From positions 208,610 to 272,609 of the forward strand of contig NW_019774447.1 of assembly GCF_001039355.2 (NCBI RefSeq): DNA of 64,000 nt, given 5' to 3'. Made by a program: the position numbers and the translations under genes. The notes beneath the pieces are model-generated. The model had not been told where the DNA came from and searched no databases. It was given only the letters and a program-made list of their open reading frames with translations. Of this stretch, positions 1 to 11,742 are shown one piece after another (position 1 is the stretch's first letter; each line of letters starts with the position of its first letter). Origin of the DNA: Lingula anatina (taxonomy: Eukaryota > Brachiopoda > Lingulata > Lingulida > Lingulidae).

Positions 1-1323
1 ATTGCCCCCTCCCTTCAAGTATTCCCTTGGAAGTACATCCAAAGGAGCGTCGCTTATCCGCGGCCCAAGCTATCCACGCTTAACGGCACAGACTAAAAAG
101 AGATAATCGAGCTTTAAAATGTCACTGCGAAACTAAAGGTTATGCTTCCTCCGCATTAGCACATTTTAAAGGAAATGTTTTCTGACTACCGGAAGGTGTT
201 TGAGAGCCATTTCGCTATCAGTGCATAGAGGGTAGAGGAAATGCCACTCTAACAAGTTATTCAAGGATCTGTCCATACCCTGTCCTTGTATAACGTTGAC
301 CGAAAGCTTAACAACAGATGACAAATGTTTTGCAGCATAAACAAGCCTTATACATTGGAATGAAACAGGCTCCGGTTTTACAAAAGAACTTTGAATTGCA
401 GTCGGTTTTCACTTTATAAGATTGGATATATTATTTCGATTTAGAATAAATCTCTAGTGATGAATAAGGAAAAAACAGCTACAAGCTGTTTCTTACCTGT
501 TTTTTTGCTTTATTGTTCTTATTCTGGTGAACAATTTCCTGGTCATTTAACGTATTCAGAGTTCTTAACTTTCAGGTTGTACTGAACCCTTAAAATATGA
601 AATGGTCTCCTGTATTTTTGTACTTGTATTAAGATGGGGCTTTATAGGAATAACAGCTCTTCGTATGAGATTCATATCTCAAAATAAATACATTGTAAAC
701 AACTCACAGAAATATAATAATTTCTGTTTTACCACCAAAGCGGCGGTTATCGCAGTTATTCTAGAATCTGTGCTTGCCATCTGACCGCGTGACCTCCTTA
801 GTTGGTAAAACATCCGTAATAATCGCTTATGAGATTGCTAATCTCCTATGAGATTATTACAACAAGAAAGCTTTTTAGAAAGAAAAAAAACAAACATGGA
901 CACACTTTGTCAAAATTGATTCATTAACCATTGGTTAATGTGGAAAAATAACCCGGAAAATCCATTTCAATTTTTGGTCAAAATGAACAGTTATTATCCC
1001 TTTAATATGTTCAGATGTAACAGCACGGAAAGTTACATTTTTCATACAGGCCTTTATTCAGTTTATTATAAGAATATTGCATACCCGTCATTGATAGATA
1101 TGACAAAATTTAATAAAGAAGTCACGCTTTTAATTATTATTTATAAACTGTAAAATATTTTAGATCATTTTAATATATTCAGATGCAACGTCATGACAAG
1201 TTGCATGTTACATGCAATATATTATAAATATACCTGCCTGTAACTGATGGAAAAGATCGAGTGATAGCAAAGTTAGGTTATAAATGATTATTACAAATGT
1301 AGATATGTTGTACCGTAAAAGAG

Positions 1324-1368
<45 letters not shown>

Positions 1369-1598
1369 ATTTAGTCAACCAGAGCCGGGGTTTACAAAAC
1401 GAATCTTCCCAATTTGATTTGAGCTGTAAAAACTTCATTTACATGTACTCACACACACAGCTATACTAAAACTATGTAGAGATGTGTTAAAGTGTGTATT
1501 ACTTTGCTTATTGGAGAGAAACCGCATCATCGAGTCCAAAGAACCCGAATGACCTTCAAGGCAGGTTATTACAAGGTTTTACAGGTAAGACCAAGACT
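1..1598. other. Intergenic DNA with (GA)n microsatellite
   Basis: I see no supported gene. Short ORFs here lack codon structure, splice-site context or recognisable motifs. A pure GA dinucleotide run lies at about 1326-1364. The exon or exons encoding the start of the metalloprotease gene downstream could lie here or outside the window, but I could not pick out a signal-peptide exon. Confidence 0.5.
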
Positions 1599-1814
1599 CC
1601 GTTCACATGAAAAATCTATTCTCTAAAAAACTATTTTCTATTCGCGGTATCTTATGATCACTCCGAGCGCAGCCAAGAATTAATTACAGCTTTGGAAGTA
1701 ACTGGCTCGCGCTGCCAGTAATTAAGCCGCGGGGTATTCAGGGCACAGACCGTGATCACAAGATACCGCGAATAGAAAATAGATTTTTAGAAAATAGACT
1801 TGTCATGTGAACGG
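1599..1814. mobile_element. 216-bp MITE with ~60-bp terminal inverted repeats
   Basis: The ends CCGTTCACATGA and TCATGTGAACGG are inverted copies. The match continues inward for about 60 bp through the CTATTTTCTATTCGCGGTAT block to a GTGATCA-type block on both sides, with small indels. The short centre has no ORF. This is the structure of a non-autonomous DNA transposon; the superfamily is not assigned. Confidence 0.75.
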
Positions 1815-1959
1815 TCCCCAACTGTAGATTTTTTTCTGTGAAACTTCGAGTAGTTCCTGGAAGCGGAATATGGTCCATGTGTACCCAAAATAAGGTTCTT
1901 TATAAACGTACCGTGTACATGTACATGTACTTTTATGCACTGTGCATCAACTAAATGAA

Positions 1960-2339
1960 TTAAAGATACATACAAAGTCAATTTTTTGTCATAAAAACCA
2001 ACCAAATGCCAGCATATAGTTTCAAGTAGTATAACTAAGAGAATTACCAAAAGGCATTATTTAATTTTACCGGAAAGTGATGTTTGAACAGATTTTTCTG
2101 CTAGCATTCTATTCTGAATGTTAATGGGGCAGAAAAGTAGGTCACGAAAGTAGGTAAAATTGACAACCAAAATTTTAAAGAAAGAGCACTCTAAAGCTCT
2201 TTTATGGCTGATCGGGTGATTTATTCAGTTTATCCCTTGGCATGTCGAATTTATTAGAGTCGTATAAGAAACTAGTAGAAGTGGTTTACATGTGTTACTG
2301 GGAATCCACGCTCCACCGATGCTCGGTTCGTACCTTTAA
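1960..2339. mobile_element. TTAA-flanked MITE, copy 1
   Basis: The 380-bp element begins TTAAAGATACATAC and ends GGTTCGTACCTTTAA, so the termini are imperfect inverted repeats starting in TTAA. A near-identical copy lies in opposite orientation at 23469-23847, and a right-end fragment is at about 3455-3489. Short ORFs in it on both strands belong to the repeat and are not genes. Confidence 0.7.
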
Positions 2340-2972
2340 TCTTTTACCGTTTCAGGTACCCAGTAGTTGTGCAGTACTAACCCGGTGCAACAACGCAGTT
2401 TTCGCACTGTGTTCTCTATCACATATATCTTTGGGATTTTTTTACAACAAAATGCACTGTCAGTTGAAATGTGCTTATAAAACTCATTCTGATATCATTT
2501 AAAACTAATTTAGAATATATATGCATTATATACATGTAAGTCACAATATCGGAAATTTACATGCTCATGGAAATAAATGTGATTCAAAGCCTTCATAATG
2601 TTAAAAATGAAACCACAAACTTTCCACTCACAGACTCAAATACCTGGATGCCTGTCCAATCAAATAAAAAGTTAATTCATTTATGATTAATAATTTAGTT
2701 ATCATAACAATCCAAGGCATGCCATTGAAAAGACTGGAACAGCCTTCTAGTAATGCGCCCTTCATTATCATCAACAGCCATGAAAACTGACACGGATTTG
2801 CTTCCAAATATTTTCAGCTTTGTTGTGCTCACAAATAGAATATGGCTGCAAGAACGGTTTTATTTTATTTACTTTCTTATTAACATTATTATTTTCATTA
2901 TTATTACTATTATCACCATTATAATTGCTTTGATTAGTGACTTAAACAAGTGTGGTGTTTGTGTGTGTGTGC

Positions 2973-3057
<85 letters not shown>

Positions 3058-3107
3058 GAGTGAGAGAGGTGATGATGATGATGATAAATGGCAAATGACA
3101 ACTTCAC
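2340..3107. repeat. Intergenic DNA with compound microsatellite
   Basis: No gene is seen. At 2955-3053 a (TG)n/(CGTG)n tract passes into (GA)n, followed by a short (GAT)n run. Poly-His and Thr-His ORFs on the minus strand are translations of these repeats. Confidence 0.7.
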
Positions 3108-3191
3108 CTCGCTCTTCTGGACGATCGGTCTGTTAGCAACTTCCACCATTGGTCCGATCATGATAGTCTTTTTATTGCGATCCTTCTCCAT
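3108..3191 (-). CDS. Candidate first coding exon of a divergent gene (weak)
   Basis: On the minus strand an ATG in good context (AAAATGG) opens 28 codons that end at GAG|GTGAAG, a plausible 5' splice site; beyond it the frame runs into microsatellite. A CACGTG box lies just upstream, near 3253. The peptide is not recognised. The opposite strand has a competing 39-codon hydrophobic ORF starting at about 3089, so the coding strand is uncertain. No second exon was found. Confidence 0.2.
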
Positions 3192-3454
3192 TTTCTGGAA
3201 AGTTTAGCTACCGTCTCTGGAAAACATTGGGCGCTGTCCGACGCGCAAACGTCACGTGATTTTTACATTAGGCAAACCGAACAAAGATCTGTCATCGCGT
3301 GTACATGCGATTCTATAAATAAAATGTACACCGTTTTAACAGTAGTGTCACAGAATCATCATTATTGATTACCATTTATCCCATACATGTAAGTGGCAAA
3401 GCATTATTACGGGCGTATGATCGAACTGTTTAACAATGAAGGTGGGCTAATNTC

Positions 3455-3489
3455 ACGCTCACCGATGCTCGGTTCGTATGTACCTTTAA
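3455..3489. mobile_element. Right-end fragment of the TTAA MITE
   Basis: The block ACCGATGCTCGGTTCGTA and the following TACCTTTAA match the right end of the 1960-2339 element. An undetermined base (n) sits at 3452, just before it. The left part is missing. Confidence 0.6.
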
Positions 3490-3754
3490 GACTAGAAACC
3501 AGGATTATGTTATGCAGATAAAATGGAACAAGAACAAATTCACTGTAATATTTATTATTATCACGTTTTGCTCCTGAATATATTTTGTGAAAAGAAAGGT
3601 ATATATATAATTAAGTGCTCATAAACATGTGCAACCAGTGCTCCTTGATCCGCTATATTGTTCTAGATCATTTGCCTGTGAAGCCACACTGAGATTGGTA
3701 TGATTTACATTATCATAACTGTCAAATATTCATGTCATGATAATTTTATTTCAG

Positions 3755-3850
3755 AACTTAGATTTCTACCAGGACAAGAGACATGGAGCGTCTTTGTCTG
3801 TGCGCCGCATGAGAGAACAAAACGTCAGTCTCGTGGTGGGTGGACATTTT

Positions 3851-3906
<56 letters not shown>

Positions 3907-4249
3907 TTGTTCCTTTTTTTTTACTCATTTGAAACATAAGTTTATGAAATATAAGTATTCAACTTGGCTTGTTAAAAGAACCGCTGTGCAGGGAAAGGTC
4001 CACCTCCCGACTGAATCATTTCAAATTTAACCCATTCTTCTATTTACTATGAAGTCTTGATAATTTGACGATCCAATATCCAGGAAGGTACGTTGACGAT
4101 AGGTGGCAGGGAGTACCATCTGCAGTCTGCTGCACAGAGACACAGTAGGGAGGCGCCACACAGGCAGTCCAGTGACGACAAACACATAGATGGCGCCTTG
4201 TATTCCCTAACCAAAATTCAGAGACAAAGTGACTACATTGATGACACAG
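3755..4249 (+). CDS. Metalloprotease prodomain exons (3755-3835, 4084-4249)
   Basis: Exon 3755-3835 (27 codons, phase 0 at both ends) follows a TTTCAG acceptor and ends at GTG|GTGGGT. The next exon continues with EGTLTIGGREYHL, typical of the beta-strand end of ADAM/ADAMTS propeptides, and ends in phase 1 at ACAG|GTGAGA. The intron between them contains a long (AT)n tract. The N-terminal part of the prodomain is missing upstream. Confidence 0.8.
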
Positions 4250-5899
4250 GTGAGACTTCCGATAGATTCAGAACGAATCTGTGCTATCTGTTGAGCATAA
4301 ATAACCGATTCAGTATTGACACCTTGCAAAGATCTTTCTCCGCCGCAGTTTTTTTCTGGTATGGATGTCAAAGACAATTGAGTGTGCATGCTTTTTGACC
4401 ATCTTAACGTTTTCCTCAGAATTTTAGATGGCCGCCAATTTACTTTAATTCTTTTAGACTTAAAATGAGGTGCAATATTACTTATTTTAACTACATGTTG
4501 CATTTTAAAAATATTTTCGAAAAAGCATCCGTTAGCATCAGGTGTACAACTGCAAGGAAATCAAAAATGACTGCCGTTTAGTCACTAAAACCAAGTGCTT
4601 TTTGTGTTTCTCCTACACTCTATGCATACATGTCAGTACCCACTGAACAAGACCTATCTTTAATGACCATGAGATAGACCTGTTGGTTTTTATTTACTAC
4701 TCTTAACTTTGCCTTTTGTAATGAAGCATATATTTTCATACAGTCGGCAGAAGCCCGACAAAGTTAAGGAAACATGTACCGTATGCACGCCAAAGGCGGG
4801 ACACCTCCTCCAAAGCTCGTTACGGCGTGGAGCTGATGATGGTGGTAGACAACGCCATATACACAAGGTAATGTTTGGGCATCAGTAGTGACGGAATGTA
4901 AGGAAATATTGCTTTGAATTATGCAGGCCAATTTAAGACTCCATTCCCACAGACACACCATGGGTCTACTTGGATCGTCCCAACTCCGATAGGTCTCCTG
5001 CAAAGTGCAATCAGCTTAACTTAATGCCACATCTTATCTTGTTTCTACCGTGTTCGCCAGCTTGTCTGTATTCAACTTAATGCCAGAGAGCGTGTTAATC
5101 TGTTAAACTGCTGGGATTTAGCGACAGTCCCATCAGAGGTACGCCGATCCGCGTGTGTTCCACTATAATCTGTATATGTTAATATTGAGACAGCTCCTTA
5201 CTGCATAATTTGCTTTATTCAGTGTTTTTCAACATTTGATGTAGACCTTCATGTCGACCTTCGTTGCAACTGCGCCGTTTTTAGATGATAGTGGACAAAG
5301 ATCAAAATGTCTGAAATATCATTGCTTGTCGTTTCTGTACTCTCAGGTGGTACAATACGACGACCGGACACGAGGACAGGCAGAAAGCAGCCATTGAAAA
5401 GATACGATATTATTTCGCCCATGTAGCGAACGGGGCAAGTTTTCACAAATATATGTTCATAGTACTGCTATGTTAATGATAGATATTACAAAATGTTGAA
5501 ATGTAGAATGATGTGAGTACATGTTGGTAAATAACATGTGTTCAATATTTGATAACTAACGATAGCATTGTGGCAATCTTAAACAATAAAATGTTGCATT
5601 ATGACCCCAATCAAAATAAATATTAATTCTCAGAGATTAAGACATATGCAATGTTTTCCTTATTTCAGGTTGATCTGCGTTATCAAAGTATGGACGAGGC
5701 GCCATTCGAAATATACGTCCGGCTGGTTGGTCTTTGTATAGCAACGGTAAGAGTTTGGATATAAACTGGTTTAGTTAAATTGTTCTTCAATGGGGCCTGT
5801 ACCACAACCCTGTATTACCTGCCTCGTACTTAAATTAGTATGCATCCGCTTAACCCGCTGTTATGTCACAAATTTTAGTGGCGAATTTAGAGTGTGTAT

Positions 5900-5930
<31 letters not shown>

Positions 5931-8900
5931 GGCAGGTGGGACTTCGGTTTCTGAAAAATATATCACACTAATATTCCCCTCTTGAAATTAGAATTTTGAC
6001 CAGCTGAAGCTGAATCATAGTTCTAGACCATACCAAAGGACACCGTTTACCCTTCAAAACGCCAAAATCTTTTCGGGGCCCTTGAGCAGGCCCCGAACCC
6101 CAGGCCAAAGGGGCTATGGTCTGCCTTGCATCCGAGGCCTGTCGTTCCGGACCCCCTTCAAATAAGCCTGGATCCGCCCCTGAATTTAACTCAGACTTAT
6201 GAAATAAAAAAGCATTAAGAATTAAACCGACCAATTGTGGCGGTTAAGCCTTCATATGAACTTTCAATGCTTTATTTCTCTTGAAGCAAGTAACACGAAA
6301 TAAAACACTGTGATATAACGTGTTGCTCCAGGACAAGTCACATATAACACTGTGATCTAACATATTGCTGTAGTCTATATATTTCCACTCTAGGACAAAT
6401 CACATATAACACTGATATAACGTATTGCTGTAGTCTATATATTTCCACTCCAGGACAAGTCACATATAACACTGATATACAGGTAACGTATTGCTGTAGT
6501 CTATATATTTCCATTCCAGGACAAGTCACATATAACACTGTGATCTAACGTATTGCTGTAGTGTATATATTTCCACTCCAGGATCCGATGTCCTCCATCT
6601 GGACTGAATCAACAGACATTAAGAGCGACGCGACACCAAGACCTTTAGTGAACGCCAAGCTTGCATTAAGGAACTTTACATACTGGATTAACGAAGATAG
6701 TACTAGAAACACTTTACCCACGTTTGATCATGCGATGCTCTTTACTGGGTAAGTGCACCCTTGCTCCTTGCTTTGAACGAGTTTTTTTCTGTCTTCCCAA
6801 GGTTTTAATAACACCCGTACAACACAAGTCAGCTAACCAGTTCGGTGCTGATAGTTTAAACACCCAGTTATGCTTCTCTTGTAAATGGATGTTGCTTACA
6901 ATCATAATTTGAAATGAAAAAAAATTGATAAGGACTAAAATGAATGCCATTTTATCTTCCGTTCGTTCCCTTAGCAGGCAAATTTGCTGCAATATTGCTG
7001 TAAATTAGGAGCAAGATTTTTTCTTGCAAACTTGTTGTTGCAATGTTGCTGGAAACGTTTCATTTTGCTACGGGTTGCTATTTTTTCTATATCGTACTAC
7101 TCTACCAGGTATGACATATGGAACGGCGAGGACGCAAGCGGTAACAAAGCAGTGTCCGTGGCAGGTATGACGATGTTTCCAACATTTTCTTTTTGGCATG
7201 AGAATTAACATTGGTCAAAAAGGTTGTCCCACCCCCAGCTTCATGTGCTTTTATTTATAAATGATCACACCGCAGGGGTTTATTGCTATTAATGGGGATT
7301 TTTATGCCAGATACCATAACTAACATGATTAGTGATAAAGAAAATACAAACTAGCGATGAAGATATCAAAATTTAATACCATTAATTCACATTTATTACA
7401 TGTACCCCCTCAAATCCGATGTTCCACTGTCATTTCAATGGAGGTAAAGAAATGCCCATTAAATTGAATTGACACCACCAAGTGTCACCAAATTTGCACA
7501 AATTTAGCATTAGGGTGTGCTCGTTAAGGTCACGTGTCTATTAGCGTGTGTTTTTACCGCGTGCTGTAATCATCTCATGTAGACGGCGCCACTGCCTTCA
7601 ACAAGGGTAACAATTCTGTTTTGTGGAATGTTGCCCATTGTTTCCTAGAAAGCTTAGCGGAATTGGTCCGGACTATTTAGAATTTGGCTCTCCTTTGGAT
7701 TGCACACTTCAATTCATGCCACGGGTGCTCAGTAGGTTTATTATCTGGATTTAAACATGGTTTCTCCAGCCTCCGGAAATTGGGTTTCTGCAACAAATCA
7801 TTCACCACATGATAACTGTTTGCAAGTGTGCTGTCATGATGAAGCCTGGATCACCCCCGAAGTCCTCTCTTGCAGATGGAATGAGGTATCAGTTGAGAAT
7901 GCTGGGTTCAGTGATCCCAGAACTACCAGAACTTGGTCAACCATCACTAGGAACATGTTGGTTTTGCTGAAGAATCAGGGTATTTCTTGTATGCCTTTGA
8001 TGGTCAAATTAGGACCCGTAGACATGTTGCAGAATGCTTTTTGGTAGGTTTGTGCAGGATAATATCGCCTGAGGTGGCAGGTCAGTCCACGTTTGGAGAG
8101 AATTCCAAGCCCATGGTTTTAGTGCAATGTTCTCTCCGGAAAAGAACGATGCTTGGTCAATTCACTGAAACATTCTTAACAAATATCTCACTCTATTTGC
8201 AAGAGGTGACTTCAGGGATACTGCAGGCGTCATCGTGGAAATGCACTTGCCCACAACTTTCGTCTGCTGAGTGATTTGTTGCAAAAACCCAATGTTCAGA
8301 GGATGGAGCAACCATCTTTGAGCCCTATTATTAACCATACTAAACATATGTGGCATGAATTGAAGTGTGCAATGCAAAGGAAAACGTAACTTCTAATAAT
8401 CAGGACCAACTCCCCCCAAGCTCTTTCGGAAAAAGGGACAATATTCCATAAAACAGAATTGTTGCCCTTGTTGAAGGCAGGCCGCGCCACCTACAGGAGG
8501 TAATTACAATACGCAGTAAACACAAACGCTATCACACAAAGAGACTTTAACGAGCACACCCTAATGCTAAATGAGTGAAAATTTGGTGACATTTGGTGGT
8601 GTCAGGATGGAACAATTTCAATTTAATGGACATTTCTTTGCCTCTGTGAAAATCACACTGAAACGTCGGTTTTTAGGGGGTGCATGTAAGAAATGTGAAT
8701 TAATGGTATTAAATTTTTATATCTTCACCGCTAGTTTGTATTTTTTGTATCACTAATCATGTTAGTTATGGTATCTGGAATGAAAGTCACTTTTTAGTCT
8801 AGTCGCCACTCCCATAGGCCCAATAGTCGAACCCTGCAATGTTCTTTCCTGTAAACTTTTTTTGCTGAAACGCATTCTTTAGGTCGAGAGAAGCAAAATT

Positions 8901-11689
8901 AGCTTGGTTGCTACTTCCGAGACGTTGAGCATTTTTCAATATGGCCGTCAATTTATGAGGAAAAATAGAAAAACGACCAGAAATCAACAGGNTTTTATAA
9001 CAATCTTTTCCTGTGATGTGATCATTTATAAATAAAAGCACATGATAGTGAAGGTGGGACAACCTTTTTGACCAATGTTGTATATCCGGGATTTGCAAGT
9101 GCTGCTTCTTCGCTTCTTCAACCGAATAACGCTTATATCTGAAGAAAACATTCCAATGCCACTGTTACTGCCACTTTTGTTTTAGCATGCAATGTTGATA
9201 GTAGTACAAAAAACAGCAACCACTTTTACAAATGTTTTGCTGTTACCACCAATATCACTCCTACAACAAGCACTGCAGCCGTGTTACCAACTGCCTGTTT
9301 AACAACTACAGGTGTCGCCAAGGTGGGTCAGATATGTAAGCGGGACAGGACGTCTATTAACGAGGATCACGGAGGGTTTGCATGCATAGGTGTCAGCTCA
9401 CACGAAATGGGACACAAGTAAGACGATAGACGTATGCAGTTGGGATTATTCCTTGTCACATGACATCAGTCACGAAGAAACTCATGATAAATGTAAAATT
9501 GTTTGAATAAGAGCATCATGAAGACATAATTTAATAATTCATTATATGTTAACGTCCTTGAGTTCCCTCGGCAGAGCTTAATCCATACACGCATATACTT
9601 TTCCTGTTTGGTGAATAATATATAGCGTTACCATCATGGGTTTTTCAAAGGGTTTGCAATAATATGGGTTAGTTGCATTTAGTTTGAACATAATATAGTG
9701 TATAAGAACTATTTCAATTCTCTCCAGCCTAGGTGCGGTACACGATGGAGATAATAATACATGCAATGGGAGCCAGCAGTACATCATGGCGGCCGTTTCG
9801 GACGGTAATGCTCCCCTGTCAGCACTGAGGAATGCTTTCACGTTCTCAAAGTGTTCGGTGGAAGCTTTCCGCCAGAAGATCTCTGAGTTGAACAGGTGAG
9901 GGAGATACAACGAAAATAGGTGACACATTGTAAAGGTATATATGTATGAGAGCAATTTGCTCTTAATTACTTTACCTGTATTTTTGTGTTCTAAACTACA
10001 AGCAGATTCAACCTACCTTGAATCAGGCTTAACTTTTTCGGCTGAGAATTTACACAAAAACGAGGTAAGAGTAAGCAGATTTTAATCATCGTCTATAAAA
10101 CAAAACATAAGTCAAGGTAAGTTAAGTATTAGCCAAAAAATCCGACTGTCTCTGTTACGTTAAACGGGATTCCTGTATTTACACGCATTGCTAATGAAGC
10201 TGGGGAGTTGATTCTAACACAACAGCGTCATGCTTTGGTCATTATAGTGCAGAAAAGAATTGCCTGAACAACACAGCCAAGCCAGAGAACGAGGCTTCTT
10301 GGGAGGATTACATGAAGACATTCCCAGGTCAGAAGTACCCGCCAGATGCACAGTGCAGGCAGCTATACGGTCCTCAGTCTTACTATTGTGGGGTAAGAGC
10401 CACCTTGACGTCAACCTGTGTGTGTGTGTGTGTGTATGTGTGTGTGTGTGTGTGAAAGAGAGTAAAGCCTCTTTAGCATAATTACCTAAGTGGGCCCTCC
10501 AAACATACCGGTGTAAGTGAAAATGCTGCTCGGTGTGTAGATGTCGTCTATATAAGTATAGACTGTAAGTCACTGTCGTGTTGAAGGCAGAGACGGTGAA
10601 ACAACGGGCGCATATCGTCATTTCACAATGCTCCTGATTGAAAAGGGAGAAAATGCTGAAATTTCCAAGAAAAATTTTGATGGTCAAAAAAGTGCAACAC
10701 AAGTAAGTATTTTGCATTTAACAACCAAGACATGGAAGACAGTTTTTATTGCATTGCTCGATTTATGATGAGATCTTACGTAAGAGTTTAAGTTGAGAAA
10801 CGTTATTTTATGGCCACTTCCAGGGCAGACAGAAGTTGATGCACGGCTGTAATACATGTAGGTGGCTTTGTAGACCGTTCAGTAGGTTTTGTCTCAGTAA
10901 TCAATCTATTAAAAGTTTTTTCATAGATCCACTTGTTAACTAAATTTGCTATTGCAAAATTTAAAAAATGAAAACGGAGCACACATTTCTCCCTAATTTC
11001 AATACACGCATGTCAATCTACAGGGAGAAAAGGCAGACTCAGAGATTTGCGCACGCATGTCCTGCTACAGCCCGGTAGACGGCACCTGCATCCAGGGCGG
11101 AGGTATACACGCAGCACGGGGAACCACGTGCGGAAACAAGAAGGTAAAAAAAAACAAATCTTACTTACGACTGCATATGGGGTGTATATTTGTTGTGGCA
11201 CAGAACATGGCATTGTATCATGATAATGATGTTTAGACACCACTACATGTATAAATACGGCAGTAGTATTTAAAAGTAGAATACCGGTACGTAGTTTTAT
11301 GATACGGATATTTGAAAAAAAAAAACGCCTCGAAAATAGATCTTCAAATATGAGTCAATTAACATCATGCGTAAAATTTCATCATGTACGTGAATACCTA
11401 AGGGGCCGTTTTCATGAACTAATAAAAAGTTTTAATAACGCTCTCTTCATGGTGTTTTTAGACATCAACAGAGTGACTCTCGTAGAAAACCCGTGGGCAG
11501 TCCTGTGAACTTCGCACATATATGTTATCACAAACACCGTTCTACTTTTTACTTCCATATCCAATATATAAGTGGTGTGAGTCAGGAAGCTGTGAACCAA
11601 ACGAGTTGGCTCCCGAGGCAAAAGGTAATGTGCAGCAACATGTTTGTTTGGAAACAAAATAAGTATCTTCTTTACATGTATGTTAAAAT

Positions 11690-11742
<53 letters not shown>

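Noticed and set aside
2305-2340. GGTTCGTACC resembling a tRNA B box, hence a tRNA-derived SINE
   Set aside because: No matching A box at tRNA spacing, no cloverleaf, and the segment is the end of a TIR element.
2934-3107. Minus-strand ORF extension with poly-His and Thr-His repeats
   Set aside because: It is a translation of the (GAT)n, (GA)n and (TG)n microsatellites beyond the possible donor at 3107.
6338-6538. 66-codon minus ORF with repeated blocks
   Set aside because: Generated by the 60-66-bp tandem array in a metalloprotease intron.
10214-10717. 167-codon minus ORF over a metalloprotease exon
   Set aside because: Antisense shadow extended through a (TG)n tract; the plus-strand exon has family motifs and correct splice phases.
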